From assembly GCA_027625915.1 (NCBI GenBank), contig JANTQA010000057.1, positions 3,720,001 to 3,784,000 of the forward strand: a DNA stretch of 64,000 nt. Reading direction: 5' to 3'. The notes beneath the pieces are model-generated. The model had not been told where the DNA came from. It did no database searches and was given only the letters and a program-made list of their open reading frames with translations. Positions 34,967 to 48,112 of the stretch are shown in pieces. A program made the translations under genes and the position numbers. Every line of letters starts with the position of its first letter. Position 1 is the first letter of the stretch. Source of the stretch: Anaeramoeba flamelloides. Lineage: Eukaryota; Metamonada; Anaeramoebidae.

Positions 34967-36602
34967 AAGTGAAGTCTCTTAAAAATACTCTTTCTTTGAA
35001 ACTTATTATTCTTTGGAAAGAACACCAGAAATATTAACAAATATTTTCAGTTTGAAAAACAAATTAGTTATTATAAATAAAGTAGAATAATTACACTTAA
35101 TTAATGGGTACACGATTCAAAAAAATGAGGGTTTGTGAAACGTCAACCTATTTGAAGAAGTTTGGAAAAAAGCAAAAAAACGATTTTTTCCAGTTTTATT
35201 TTGATCCAACTTTTTTTTTTTTTACTTTTGATGAAAAATTTGGAACAATTGAAATGTATATAATAATGCAACAACTTTATCATGTTCACCCCCCCGTGGG
35301 GTGTTGACAACTTTTTTATTTGAACTCAGAATGAAACATAATAATTTATAAAGATAGTCTTTTTAATTACTTTATCAAAAAATGTGATTTTTTCAGGTTT
35401 TATTGACAACTATAAAAATCACCAAAAGGGGAAATTGAGATCCTACAAAGAAAACAATAAACTTTACAATTAGTTCCAGGATTAAACTTCCATCTAATCA
35501 ATTCAAAAGTACTTTTAGGTTTTGGGTTCAAATCAATTTAATCGATGATTTATACTTTACTTCTAAGTAAATTTTTAAGAGCATTTTGAAAAAAGGGTTA
35601 CAACAAAACAAAACCCACCAATTAATAGCACCAATTGGTTTCCTTGATTAATATCAAAAATGTTTCGAAAAAAAGAAAAAGACATTTGAATTATACACCT
35701 AATTCGAAAAAAGTTAAAGACACACAAAAAGTAATGGGAAAAATATTGACAAAATTTCTCTTTCTTTCATTTCACAAATAGAAATTTTATATTTCTTTTT
35801 GGTCTTCAAACATTAACAAAAATTAAATTTCATTTGAATATCTTTTTTTTATTCTAGAAAGTTTCTTTCATTTCTGGTTCAAAGTACACCCAATGTTATC
35901 CAATAAAAAAATTGACCAAGCCAAAAAACATAAATCAGCAACACAAAGCTTATCTTATTGACAAACTTTATTTCCCAAAGATAAAAAGGAAAAGGAATCA
36001 AAAATTTTTTCCCTTTTATTATTGAATTGTAAAAGTTGATAATTCGTCAAATTAATTTAAGGAATTTACAAGTTTTTTTTGGTTTTTTAAGACAACTTTT
36101 ATAAATTCCCTTGTTTGAAAGAATCTTTCAGTTCAAATAAACAATCAACATAAACCTTTTTTGAATAAAGAAAATGAAAATAAACATCCGAAAATTTGGA
36201 GTTAATACAAAAAATTTAAAGAAAAAAAAGTTTTAATAGAGTCTTCAAGTTCAAAAGTGGATTTGATTTAATTATGTGTGCTTTTAATTTTTGAGTGGCT
36301 TTATAAGTTAATTGTGTTTTTTCAAGTTCAAATCAACAAAATAGTTGCTAAAAATGAAAGAAAAATTTTGAATTATTTATTGAAAATTGATTTGGTTTAT
36401 TAAAGACAAAACATTGTTGAGTCATAATCACATAAATCTTGAATTTTGAAAAAGACAAAATCATTTTTACAAAAATATTTACCTAAAAAATTTTTAGTAA
36501 TTTTTTTTGGCAATTAAATATTTTCCTCAACTCTCTTCCTTTTTTGTTGCAACCTAGTTTTTGTTTGATCCTCCAAAATTTAAATCAAAAAATCGAATAA
36601 AT
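34967..36602. other. Intergenic upstream of the winged-helix/polyQ gene
   Basis: No supported gene. A 67-codon frame at 35104-35307 starts with ATG but resembles nothing and consists largely of Phe/Lys. The last ~100 bases are T/C-rich (TTTTCCTCAACTCTCTTCC), as often found just upstream of starts. Confidence 0.4.
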
Positions 36603-39600
36603 ATGAATCCAAGACAAAAAGTTTCTTCCGAAATTATACCAAGCGTTCTCCCAAACTTTTATGACTTACAATTAGATTTCGCAAGGTACCTGTATTCGAC
36701 CTATACATTTGAAAACCAATTTTTACTAACTGACATTATTAATGGCTTTGCGTCAAGCTGTAGGACTCGAAAAGAATACGAACACACAAACGGATCTGAA
36801 CAGTTACTGCAAAGGCTTTTAGAGGTTTGTCAAATCTTTGTCCAAAACGGGCTCTTGCTGGTCAGTACACCAAAAACAAATATTTCAAATACCAACAAGA
36901 ATAATGACCTGAGTTTGCCATCAACCAACAACATTTTTGGTCTTTCTTTGGCTGACAAATATTCAATAAGTGTCTATTGGACAAACATATTGGAAAAACT
37001 ATTTGATTCTCAATTTATTAAAAGGGACAGCAATCAAGTTATTTCGGAAACTACTCGTTTGAACAAAACAATTGCAATGATCGGTTATTTAACTTTGAGT
37101 GAGCTTCAAAAAGGTTTGTGTTTTTCAAAATTATCCAAAGCCTCATATCCCACTTTCTTTTTTTTTTTTTTTTTTTTTTCTTTCGACTTTTTTTTTTCTT
37201 TGTGATTAATCTTTTTTTGTTCCAAAAAATTCTTGAAAGGTTGAAATTTCTTTTTCTATTTATTTTTAATTCAAACAGAAAACAAAAAAAAGAAAACAGA
37301 AAACAGAAAACAAAAACAACTTATTCTGAACACCTTCTATTTTTTCGGTCTGAAAAAAAAAATTCAAAAGAATCAAATTTCTGTGAAAAGAAGAGAATCA
37401 AAAAAAAAAAAAAAAAAAAAACAAAAAATCTACAAACTCAACCGAAAAAGAATTAACTGTTGAGAGAAAAATGTTGGACACAGAAAAATTGTTGGACACC
37501 ATTTTTAATTGGGGACATTAGTAAAATTGAAAATCAAATCCTATTGATAACTAGGTGACTTTTATATAAATCCAAGTTTAAAGGTGCTCCAAGTTCATTA
37601 ATCTGTGGTGTGTGTAGAATACTCATTTGAATGGTTGATAACCAAAGTAGATCATGCTATTTGAACAAAAATCCTAGTTGTAGTAATGTTTACTATTAAT
37701 TCTGAAAATGGTAATTTTTAAACTTGCTTTAGATTATAAGAGATAAGTTTTTGAAAAAGTAGAATAACATTAGTCGTTATTCTAATAAGTAGATTATTGT
37801 TATTTTCATTAGTTATTTCACAAACGATTGAAATTAAAAAGCATTTTCAGTAATGTTCCCAATTAAAATTGCTGTCCAACGATTTTTCTGTGTCCAACAT
37901 TTTTCTCTCAACAGTAAGTTCAAATTATATTTTCTGTTTATTGTCATCAGAGAGCACCTTCTTTTGAAAAAGAGTAACGCACCTTTTTACCGAATTCTGA
38001 TTTCCAAATAAATATTGTAAAATATGTTATAAATTAAAATTAGAAATAACCAACTGATTTTAACTCCAAAAAGTGTGCAAAACACCAAAAAAATCAAGGA
38101 AAGATGTAAAAACTGTTTACCGATTGTTGAATTATTGACTGGTATCAAAACAATACAAAAATTTCAAACATAATCGTTTTATTTAAAAATCCACTTTTAA
38201 ATATTACCAATTTTCAGAACTAAAACTCAAAGATAATTTTCTGATATTATCTTGTTGATATTGTGTCTTTTCAAACAAAAGAAGGTGTTAAATTTTTACA
38301 ATAATTGATTTGAGTTTACAAAGATGACAGGAAAATTAAAATTGAAATTGAAATTGAAAGCAAGGTAAATTTTTTCACATTAAAAATTTTAGTTTCATAT
38401 TTGAAGCCACTTGAACAATTTCTGATTTCAAAAAAAAAAAAGAGAGAAAAGAATTCTTTGGATGATAAGAGTGTGGTATTGAAGTCCTTTTCCAAAAAAA
38501 AGTTGATTTTGCCTAAGTGAAAGAATTCAAAATATAATAATTTGAAAATTTTCAAATTCATTAAAAAAGGTACTCAGTAATGAAGTATACATCTCCAATT
38601 CTTAAATGAGTCTGCATCCCGGGATTCATTATTTAGTGGTAATCAATACATATTAAAAAAAAGACTTGAATACCGCCCTTCTTCTGCTCTCTCTAACATA
38701 AATGTCTTTTTATCAGGGAGACAATTTTATTTAAAAAAATTAATTATTTTAACACTTGGCTATAAAGTGTTTTAAAATTAGTCATTGGAATCGGACTTTT
38801 AGTTCCATCTTAATCAGATATATGCAAATGGTGTCCAAGATTGATCACCACTAAAAAAAAGTGTTTGATTGTAAATAAATTACTTTTTTGATCATTTTTT
38901 GTACACCATTTGCATATATCTGATTAAGATGAAACTAAAAGTTCGTTTTCTAGCGATCCTAAGAATTTGTCTTTGAATACACAATCAATAAACATTAGTA
39001 ATCATTTAAACAAACCCTTTCTGGTTATTATGGATACACTATCTTAACATTCCCAATAAAAAAACCTTTCGAACAATTTCTGTATTTTCTATTTTTTTAT
39101 TTTTTATCAAATGAATCGATAATACATCCATTTTAAAAAAAGTGAAAAAGCAAAAAGTATTTTTTTATTATTATTTAAGGGTATATTCACTTACAGTGGA
39201 TTTTGATCCATACACACGGTGCGGCTTGAAACCAAAAAGGCTATTGTGGAATTGAACTTCTTTTTGTTGAAAAAATTCAAAGAAGAAAAACAAAAAAATT
39301 TCAGAGAGGATCTCGTTGACAAAAAATTCAATTTTAAAAAAATATTTCAAAGGAACTCAATATACAAAAAATTCAATTCACAAAAAAACATTAAAAAAGA
39401 ATCTCATTTGACAAAAAATTCAATTAAAAAAAAAGTTTAAAAGACATTCTCAATTTCAAAAAATCAAATTTTTAAAAAACAAAAAATTACTTGCTTCATT
39501 TTAAATTTACAAAGAGCTAAATTTCTTCAATTTAAAACAAATTATTTACTTTCGGTACATAATCAATTTAATTCAATCAAATCTAATTTGTGGTTGTTTT

Positions 39601-42375
39601 CTAACCGTCTATCTTCAACAAGGTAATTCTTTTGTAAAAAAGACACCTCATCTGAGAATAAGAAAAAAATGAAAAAAAAAAAATCATCTTGAGAGATCTC
39701 AAAAAGCCATAAAGATCGAAACTTCGAAACTGACACAGTTTTATTCAAAATTATAATTCATAATGATTTAAATTGAAAATTCGATGTCGCTCTTTGATAA
39801 TTTTTCCTCTAAAAAAAGTCTTTATTTTTCATTGTTTATTTTTCAAAGTCTATTTTACACAACTTGCTGATTTGTTTTTAATTGGTAAAAACGTACCCAT
39901 AAAAATTGCTAAAAAAGTTTTTTCAATTTCAAACAATTTTTTTTCACAGTAATGTTTCTCTCCTTAAGGAAGGAGCTATTAACGCCTCTTGTTTGTCCGA
40001 ATTCCGAAATATTTGTTTAGGAATTAAAAAGCAAAAGTTTTTAACATTATCCACAAAAAACAGCTTAACAACTCAAATAAAATAGTCATTTGATCAATTA
40101 TTTAAACTTGGTGTTTTTGCTTTTTGAAAATGACCTTATTTATCTGAGAAAAAATTTTTTTCAGAGAGATCAATCTGTAAAAATCAAACTAAAAATTGTT
40201 AAGCAAATCTTAGATAATTTGTATTTTTTTTCAAAAAAACACTGATATAATTTCAAAAAAATTAAATTAAATTCCAATGCGTACCACAATCCACCAACAC
40301 ACTTTTTATTAATTCTATGAAAAGATAAAATGAAAACAAAATAATAATAAAATATTAAAATTCTCAATGGGTGTTTAAAATATTCTCAAAAATACCAGAA
40401 AATTTTTAAACCCACTAAAAAACACTTTATGGACAACTTCTAAGAAATCTTAGTGCCGATATACTCAGTTTAACGGTAAAATAACAATTTTACCTCAAGA
40501 CAAAATATTTTTTTTTTGAATTTTCTACTTTAAACTCTCTCTAAAGAGTTTTTTTTTGGTACCTTTTGGGTATATTCGAGTATGTTAGTATTTATTAGGG
40601 TAAGTGTATATGTATGACAGGACATTGATATGGGCTGTGTTAGGTTTGGAATGGGTACTTTTGGTATGTGTTGTGTTTGTATATTTTGGTTAAACCAATT
40701 TCTTTTATGAAATCGAAGTTAAATAAAGTTTGGCTTGGTTCACTTTGTGAAGTGTATGGATATGTATTGTATGATTAGATATTACTTGGTTATTTTTGGA
40801 TTGTATTTAAGATTATAACATTATGGGCAATGGGACACAATTAGAAATTGTCATTACAAGGGCATTTTCTCTCATTTGATAATACCATTTCGAAATGATC
40901 AGAAATGTTACAGTCATCTAAGATACCAATTCCTTTCACACAAAATGGGTTGAATACTATTACCTAAAATTTGCAATTTTTTGAAGGTTATATTTTTTCA
41001 GAAAAAAAAAATGTTCTACAATAAAATTCGTAATTTACTGTTAAACTGAGTATATTGGCACTAGTGTTTCTTTGAAGTTGTTCAAAAAGTGTTTTTTAGT
41101 GGGTTTAAAAATTTTCTGGTATTTTCGATTTTTGATTTTTGGGAATATTTGATAGATTCTTCTCAATAAACAAAAAATATTTGAGATCATTTTTATTTTT
41201 ATTTTTTATTATTTTTGTTATTGCTTTTAAAACAAAAGTTTATTAAAATTAAAATATTATAAGAATAAGAATTCAAAAATTTAAAGTTTTATCTTTTCAA
41301 ATAAAATATTCAAAATTTTGTAAAAAAAAAAAATTAAAATGATTTTTTTCAAAATAAACTAATTAAAAAAAAAAACAAAAATAAAAAAACTTTTTTTAAA
41401 TAATTTACAAAATACTCATAGGTTTGAAAACAAGAGATCAAATTTCAACAAATTGTGGATTTCCAAAACAAAGAATTTGTGTTGTTTTATCAATTTTAAA
41501 AGGGATGGGCTTTGTTTCTGAATATAGACAAAACAGAGGTGTATTAGTCTTTAATAAAAAGCAGATGGATGTGATTACTAGTTCGAGAAAATATAATGGT
41601 TATCTCTTAAATTTACGTTCAAGAAGAAGAGAACTATGTAAAAGGGGCGATCAATTATTAAAATTATTAAACAATCGTATTTCAACCCGCAATAATAATT
41701 CACAAAGAAATTATAATTTGAAGCGATATGAAAATTATAAAAAAAAATTAACAAAATTTTTTTCACAAAGAGAAAAATTTGCAATAAATTTACAAAACGA
41801 AAATTTAAATCTACAAAAAGCAAAAAATGAAAATGCAAGCATTAATAGCAAAAAAACGAAACCTCCAAGGAAAAAAAATCAGAGATCTCAAACAAAAAAA
41901 AAAAATTTATACGAAACAACCAATGAAAAGCAAAATTTTCCAATAACTGAAACAACAAATAGAATAAAATCGGAAAAACAAAAAAATATCATACCTAAAA
42001 AGAAACAAAAAAATAAAATCAATCAAAAGCAAAACAATAATAATAAAAGAAAGTCAAAAAGAAGAGCAATACTAAAAATTAAAAATAACAAACAAGTAGT
42101 AAATGATAATAAAGAATTAGAATTCAATTCAAATTTCAATAATTCATTACTAAATCCTTTAAATAACACCGGCCAATATCCACCCAGAAGGACTGTCCCG
42201 GTCCCAGCACAATTACCATCTTTAGAAATCCCAGTTAAAGAAATACAATTTACCAACGAGCAACAGAAACCTAAAAATCAAAAAATAAATCTTTTTTTAA
42301 GTTATTCGAACCCAATTGTACAAAAGCAAAAGCAGCAAAAAGAAAAAGAAACAGAAACAGAACAACAACAACGCC

Positions 42376-42415
<40 letters not shown>

Positions 42416-44072
42416 GAAATTTACACAACTACAACAGCAGCAGCAGCAGCAACAGCAACAACAATTACAACAATTTCAACAATTTCAATTACAACAATTA
42501 CAACAATTTCAACAACAACAAAAATTACAACAAATTCAAGGACAAAATCAAAAAATTAACCAATCACTCAATCAAAAAGATTCTAAAAATTTAGGCAATA
42601 ATAATGATCAACAATTAAAAAACTCAGATAATAAAAATATTCCATCAAATTCGACACCTCTTGGAAATTGGAAATATCCCTATTTAAATGCTCAAGGTAT
42701 TTATTCTCTTCATTTTTTTTTTTAATTTAATTATGTTTTTTTTTTTTTTATTTTGACTTTTCACTGAGAATATAGTTTCTTTGATAAGTGTATGAATTAA
42801 CCAGAATATTATTTTTTTTTTTTTTCAAAGCAAGAAAAAATGAAATTATTTATTGATTTTATATTAGAAAGTAATTGGAGAGATCAAAGAACCACTTACA
42901 AAAGTTAGATTTTTTTTTTAAAACAAGAAATAAACCGAAAATTTGAATAGTTTTTCTTTTTGTTTCTTAAATGTAATAAAAACTACAGTTAGGTTGTCCA
43001 GAATTTAAAAGAATTGACTAAAATAAAAAAATTTTCTGTTTATTTCAAAAATTTAAAATAAACCTAGACAATCTCATTCGATTTTCCAAAATTTAAAAGA
43101 ACAGAAGAAACTATTTGATTTTACTCAATTCCTTTGAATTCTGGAAAAGCGCCTTTGGGTTTTTTTAATTTTTGTTTTTGTTGAGAAAATAAAGTTATTT
43201 TCTCGTCAAAACAGTAGATCCAGAGAAAAACTAGGAACTTATGGAAACTTAACAGATGAGTATGGAAAATAAACTTTGTTTCAGTCAAAGGCTGACCCAT
43301 AAAACTTTTCCAAATGTCAATTTTTTTTATAATTGACCCTTTAAAGAATAAATAAAAAATAAGAAGAATAATACAGATCAAAGAATCGTTGATATCTGTG
43401 TGAAATGAAACAAATCTATTAAATCAATAGATTTTCTTAAAAATTAAAAATCCCAAATTCTTAATGAGACCATTGTGAAAAACAAACAACATTGTTAATT
43501 TTGATCTTCAAATGAAGATCAAAGAAAATTCCAATAGAGATCACTATGATTTTTTTTCTATAATCATTCTCATTTTTTCAATACCATTGAAATAACACGT
43601 TTTTATCCAAGTGATTCTAGATCTTGTAATAATAAAAAAAAAAATTTACAAATGAATTAGGTTTCAAAAAACAAAATCAAAGTGTGTAAAAATGATTTTG
43701 AAATTTTGATAATTTCCCAAATACAATTTTTTCTTCTAATATTCATCCAAACCCTATAAAGACTTGTAATTCGCCCACTACAACTGGGTCCTATTTGAAT
43801 GCAAAATGGTTTTGTTTATATCTTTAAAAAAGTCAATATTTAAATATAAAAAAAATTGGTTGTTAAAATTAAGGGACAATTTCAATTACATAACTAATAT
43901 TTTTTTTTAATTTCTTTTAAATAAATAATAATTTTCAATTAAATAGATATTTTTAAAATTGGAATATATTCTTTAATTTTGTAAAAATTAAAATCAATTT
44001 TTTGTTATAAAATTAAACGAATAAATTTAAACAAAATTATTTCAGTTTTTTTTTTTCAAATATAAATATTAC

Positions 44073-44103
<31 letters not shown>

Positions 44104-45659
44104 GAATTTCTGTTCTGTATTCATATTTGAATATTTGATAATTCTAAGAAATTTCTAAAATAAATTAATCAGATATTATCAATTTGAAATTTGTTAATAC
44201 AACAAATTCTTTTTAAAAATATCCATTTTATATAATTTTAAAGTTACAGTAGTCAAAAATACCCCTTCCGAGGGCATAAAACCGCCATTCCCTCGTCTTG
44301 TTCCAATATAACATCTAATTCATCATTCAATTGTATACCTAAGCCGATTCAATTTCGAAATTTAACTCACAATTTTTTTGAGAAAATTTTAAACTTCGAA
44401 TTTAATTTGATTCAAAATTTTTCATATTTTTTTCAATTTTTATGAAATTTGTTGTTTTTTTTTTTTATTTAAAAAAAATTATCATCAAGAATTAACTCTA
44501 TTTTTTAAAGAAAAATTTACCAATTTGATTATTCATTTTCAGAATTTTTTTTTTAACTAAAGAATTTTAATAAAGCAATATCATATTTACTTTTATGTTT
44601 ATTGCCAGTTTCTTGATAATTTAATTCATAAGATTCCTTGAAAAAATAAACATGTCTTTTAATTGTAAACACAGATTTTACAAAAACACACACAGGTTAT
44701 TTTAACTATAGTAATTCTTCAAAAAAAACACATTACATTTCTGTTAAAAACAAATGATCACTTCTTATTTCCAATATTATATCTAAATATTTTTGTTAAA
44801 ATAATTACACCATTATTTATGATCACTCTTTTAAATAATTAAAGAATACCCATTTTCATCTTCAATGGAGAAAAATACCAACTCAGAAGAATTTGTTGAT
44901 ATGCTCAAATTTAGGAATACGCCATCACCTTTTTTTTATAATGCAATTTCCCCAACACCCTTTATAAATTATTCGCCTTTCCCTTCTGTAATCCACCCCA
45001 CTTTAAACCAAGGGTTTGATCCAATGTTCTTTCGCACACCATCTCCAATGGCAACAAACGTAATGGATTTAGCTGCATTATTAAATCAAAATAAAACTAC
45101 AACATCTATCCCTACCACAATAACCCCGAAACTTTTAAAAGCAAATAACACAAACAATAAACACCCAACACTTTATAAAAACGAAGAAGTTCAGGGAAGT
45201 GATCGAATTCAACAACAATTTATTTTGATGAAACAGCAAATAGCAAAACAACAACAGCAATTACAACAACAGCAGCAGCAGCAACAACTACAGCAACAGC
45301 AACAGCAGCAGCAACAACAGCAACAACAACAGCAACAGCAAAAAGAACAACAATTAAATCAATTGCCACAACAAATCTTCTCACTTAAACAAAACTCAAC
45401 TAACACAGACAATAAACAAAACATCCAAATAAAACAAAATTTCAATTTAAATCCAAATCTTCTTCTAAATCCAAATCCAAATCAAAATTTAAATTTGAAT
45501 ATAAACCAAAATACAAATCCAAACACAAATATCAATCCAAACACAAATACTAATCCAAACTCAAATCAAATTTTGAATCTTCAATTAAAACAAAAAATCC
45601 CTTCTGAAAAAGTGCGTCCAAATTTCATTCCACATTTAAGTGAAGAATGGTTTAATTAA
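36603..45659 (+). CDS. Predicted winged-helix, polyQ-rich transcription regulator (three exons)
   Basis: Predicted 866-aa protein. Exons are 36603-37113, 41422-42696 and 44845-45659; both introns are phase 1, start GT and end AG, and join in frame (LSELQK-G-LKTRDQIS and NAQ-E-YPFSSSMEKN). Residues ~10-85 and ~155-225 both look like winged-helix folds. The second (ISTNCGFPKQRICVVLSILK, then GMGFVSEYRQNRGVLVFNKK) has the helix, recognition helix and wing pattern of E2F/DP-like domains (RRIYDITNVLEGIGLI), but the usual E2F motif is not exact. After it come a Lys/Asn-rich stretch and two long Gln tracts, encoded by mixed CAA/CAG at about 42361-42550 and 45208-45345. The C-terminus has Asn/Pro repeats and ends LSEEWFN. 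Introns of 4.3 and 2.1 kb are unusually large for this window and contain transposons. An alternative is three separate genes, but the in-frame joins argue against it. The first ATG in the exon is used; the frame opens slightly upstream without one. Confidence 0.62.
37457..37914 (+). mobile_element. PIF/Harbinger-like MITE (family A, copy 2), in intron 1
   Basis: 458-bp element flanked by TAA, with terminal repeats CTGTTGAGAGAAAAATGTTG and partner. Opposite orientation to copy 1 and same as copy 3. It lies 340 bp after the 5' splice site of the 866-aa gene's first intron. Confidence 0.87.
38796..38945. repeat. 150-bp hairpin with ~42-bp arms
   Basis: Arms CTTTTAGTTCCATCTTAATC...GCAAATGGTGT (from 38796) and its reverse complement (to 38945) are almost identical, separated by about 65 bp. 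Further inverted bits (TTTAGTGGTAATCAAT at about 38633) suggest that the full element is larger, from about 38600. It lies in intron 1. Confidence 0.75.
39194..39949 (+). mobile_element. ~755-bp element L, copy 1, in intron 1
   Basis: Flanked by TA, starting CAGTGGATTTTGATCC and ending TTTTTTTTCACAG. It matches 48113-48768 along its length (shared: CCATAC-C, ATTGTGGAAT, AGATCTCAAAAAG, CACAGTTTT). The ends suggest a Tc1/mariner relative. A frame near its left end (RLETKKAIVELNFFLLKKFK) faintly recalls a Tc1 transposase segment, but nothing else in the element does. Confidence 0.6.
40382..41140. mobile_element. ~760-bp element I with ~105-bp inverted repeats, in intron 1
   Basis: Arms 40382-40485 and 41035-41140 are inverted copies (ACCAGAAAATTTTTAAACCC, CACTAAAAAACACTTT, ATACTCAGTTTAAC). 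The 550-bp centre is unlike the surroundings: one strand is rich in G and T (GTATGTGTTGTGTTTGTATA and similar), with no long frame. It ends 280 bp before the exon 2 splice site. Confidence 0.75.
42905..43155. repeat. Palindromic repeat E unit in intron 2
   Basis: Contains AAATAAACCGAAAATTTGAA, an internal hairpin with CCAGAATTTAAAAGAATTGA and ACTCAATTCCTTTGAATTCTGG arms, and AATTTTCTGTTTATTTC, as in the E units at 22020-22500 and 63130-63610. Confidence 0.6.
43499..43752 (+). repeat. Dispersed repeat O, copy 2, in intron 2
   Basis: Begins TTGATCTTCAAATGAAGATC; matches 20880-21140 and 57765-58020. Non-coding. Confidence 0.55.
44247..44711. mobile_element. Tc1/mariner-type MITE (family C, copy 3), in intron 2
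   Basis: 465-bp element flanked by TA. Left CAGTAGTCAAAAATACCCC, right GGTTATTTTAACTATAG. More diverged than copies 1 and 2. It ends 130 bp before the exon 3 splice site. Confidence 0.7.
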
Positions 45660-46875
45660 AAAATTTTTCAATTCATATTTTGTAAATTAAAATTAAATTT
45701 TATCGTTTTTTTGAGTTTAATATCCATCTTTTAGAATCATTTCCAAATTATCCAATAATAATAGTTTTTTGTCAAATTAGAGTTTTATTAAACCGCATTT
45801 ATTTGTTAGAATTTAAATACAAATTAAATAAAATTTATTTCAATTGTTATTTTAATTTTTAATTTTTGTGAGTATTTATTTGTTTTTTTTTATATATTTT
45901 TAAAGCTCATTTAATAAATATTGTGAATTTACCAATTACCAAAAGTCGACACTAAAAATCACAATACAAATTGATAATAAACTCTTTTTCAGTCAAAGGG
46001 GCACAGTTTTATGGATGAAATAGAACATATTCTATGAGTTTAATCCATTATTCTTCTCAAATGAAAAAATCAATTTATCGATCTGATCATTTTTTCAAAT
46101 TTTTCTTTTTTTGATTTCCTTTTTTTTCTCTTTCTTTTCTTTTTTATTTTTACATTTTTCAATTTGAAAAAAAAAATGTTTGAAATTTTTAAATTAACAT
46201 TAAGAAAAGCGAGTCTTTGTATTTTGTTTTAAAATTCATTCATTTACAATTAAAAAATCTTATTGTCAACCTTTTTAATTTTCCAAAGAAATTGTGAAAT
46301 TTTACACAAGACGTTACAATGAAAGGAGCCCAAAAATGTTTTTTAACATTTTTTTTTACTGAAATTTATGGTTTGTTAAGATTTCTTTTATGAACATCAA
46401 CATTTTTCCAATTTTTATTATTTCTATTATTTTACAACAATCCTTATGTTTGGTTGATTCTTAGAAAAAAAAAAAGAAAAAAGGTGATTTTTTCATTTTT
46501 TAATGTGTCTTTTTGAGCGAAATTGAGTGTATTCAGTTGAATTGAACTTGTATTTTAGAGAAAAACAATTAATATGTTTTTTTTTTTGTTTTAAAAATTG
46601 TGTTTTTTAAATTTTCCATTTTAATTAAAAAAATATACTATTTAAAAACTTGTTGATTTTACTGTGAAAAAAAAGTTTTCTAAATAAAATATTTTTCAAA
46701 AATGTTGACCCACTTTATAATTTGCTTTGAATTGGTTTTCTTGGAGTTTTCTTCTATTCTTATCAAATTTTTTTAAAATTTTTAGTTCAAAATCTTTTTT
46801 ACTAATATCACATTTTGGTTTTGCTTTTGAAAATTTTTGTTTTTCGTTCCTTTTCCTTTTCTTTTTATTTGCTTA
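45660..46875. other. Intergenic, no gene seen
   Basis: 3' region of the 866-aa gene. A+T-rich with long T runs; no motif recognised. Confidence 0.45.
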
Positions 46876-47070
46876 CATTCAGTTTCACTTTTAATGCATA
46901 AACTTTCAACGAAATTTAAGGTACAAAAAAATCTCAAATAAGACACAAAATTTGGAATTTTTTTTTTTACAATTATTTTACTAGAATGTGAATTTTGTGC
47001 CTTAATTTGAGATTTTTTGTAGTGCCTTAAATTTCGTAGCAAGTTTGTGAATTAAAAGTGGAACTAACTG
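46876..47070. mobile_element. Tc1/mariner-type MITE (family B, copy 3)
   Basis: 195-bp element flanked by TA; ends CATTCAGTTTCACTTTTAA and TTAAAAGTGGAACTAACTG. The arms extend nearly to the centre (AACTTTCAACGAAATTTAAG / CTTAAATTTCGTAGCAAGTT), making an almost complete hairpin. Confidence 0.82.
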
Positions 47071-47757
47071 TATCAAAATTAATATTTATTCCCCTTTTTC
47101 TTTTCATATATTTTCATTTTGGTTTTTTTCATTTTCTTTTTTTTTGAATTTCTTTCCTTTTTTTTTTTATATATACTTTTTTTTTGCAAAAGATCATCTA
47201 GCAAAAAAAAAAAATCTCTGAAAAGACCAATAAACATTACAACTTTTCAAAATCTATAATGTCTTTCAAAAAATACTTATTGATTATCACACAATCTTTT
47301 TGTTAATCCTTTTTCTTGAAAGTTAATTAATAAAGAATTCTTAACCCCCAATTCAACAATTATTACTCACTTTTTTTTATTTTGTGGATATTAGTTTTTT
47401 AATTGCAGAATATCAATATTTTATTAGTTTGAAATGATTTACAAGTGAATTATTAAACTAAACAATGAATTCATTACCCTTGAACACAAAAGAATATACC
47501 AACAAAATATTATTTAAGATGAGTTATAATTTTTGAAATTAAGTTTAGTTTAACCAAATAATGTGTAAATTATTTTTTTAACGAAGATCACAATAAAAAA
47601 TTTCTTTTGATATTATTTTTTTTGTTATTTTTATGTTATTTGGATCCATAGCCAACTCTTATATATATATATACTCGATTTAAAAATTGATTGTAATCAC
47701 GCTACCCTTTGTGATGAATATAAAATTATCTGGCAATATTTTAAGATTCTAAACTAA

Positions 47758-47955
47758 TACAACCAATTCTACCTTTAAAGAACAAATTTTCAACGATAAA
47801 TAAGTAACAAAAAAACCCCAAATTAAACACAAAATTTGATTTCTAGTAAAATAAATTGTGTAAAGAAAATTTCAAAAGTTGTGATTTAATTTGGAATTTT
47901 CAGATTGTCTTTAATTTTGTTGAAAGTTTGTGTTTTATAAGTGGAAGTCACAATA
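47758..47955. mobile_element. Degraded family B MITE (copy 5)
   Basis: Keeps ATTTTCAACGATAAATAAG, the ACAAAATTTGATTTCTAGTA core and GTTTTATAAGTGGAAGTCAC, but both ends are eroded. An (AT)n microsatellite (47963-47992) follows directly. Confidence 0.5.
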
Positions 47956-47959
47956 ATTC

Positions 47960-47962
<3 letters not shown>

Positions 47963-47992
<30 letters not shown>
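47963..47992. repeat. (AT)n microsatellite
   Basis: About 15 AT units. Confidence 0.95.
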
Positions 47993-47994
<2 letters not shown>

Positions 47995-48112
47995 CTTTTA
48001 TTATTTTATTATACTTATTTTGGTAAATTAAATTATAAATCAAAGAATGATGAACAACAAAATATAATTTGTTAATCGTAATTATTTCCCATTGTGGGTC
48101 TATTCATTAGTT

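Noticed and set aside
35104-35307. 67-codon frame with ATG
   Set aside because: Composition is Phe/Lys from A/T runs; no splice signals or conserved pattern.
39219-39440. 73-codon frame with a stretch resembling part of a Tc1 transposase
   Set aside because: The similarity is short, the rest is Lys/Asn/Phe from A-rich sequence, and the frame is not kept in element L copy 2.
42316-42594. 92-codon poly-Asn/Ser frame
   Set aside because: It is the +1 frame of the CAA/CAG glutamine tract in the 866-aa gene; the Gln frame continues on both sides and splices in frame.
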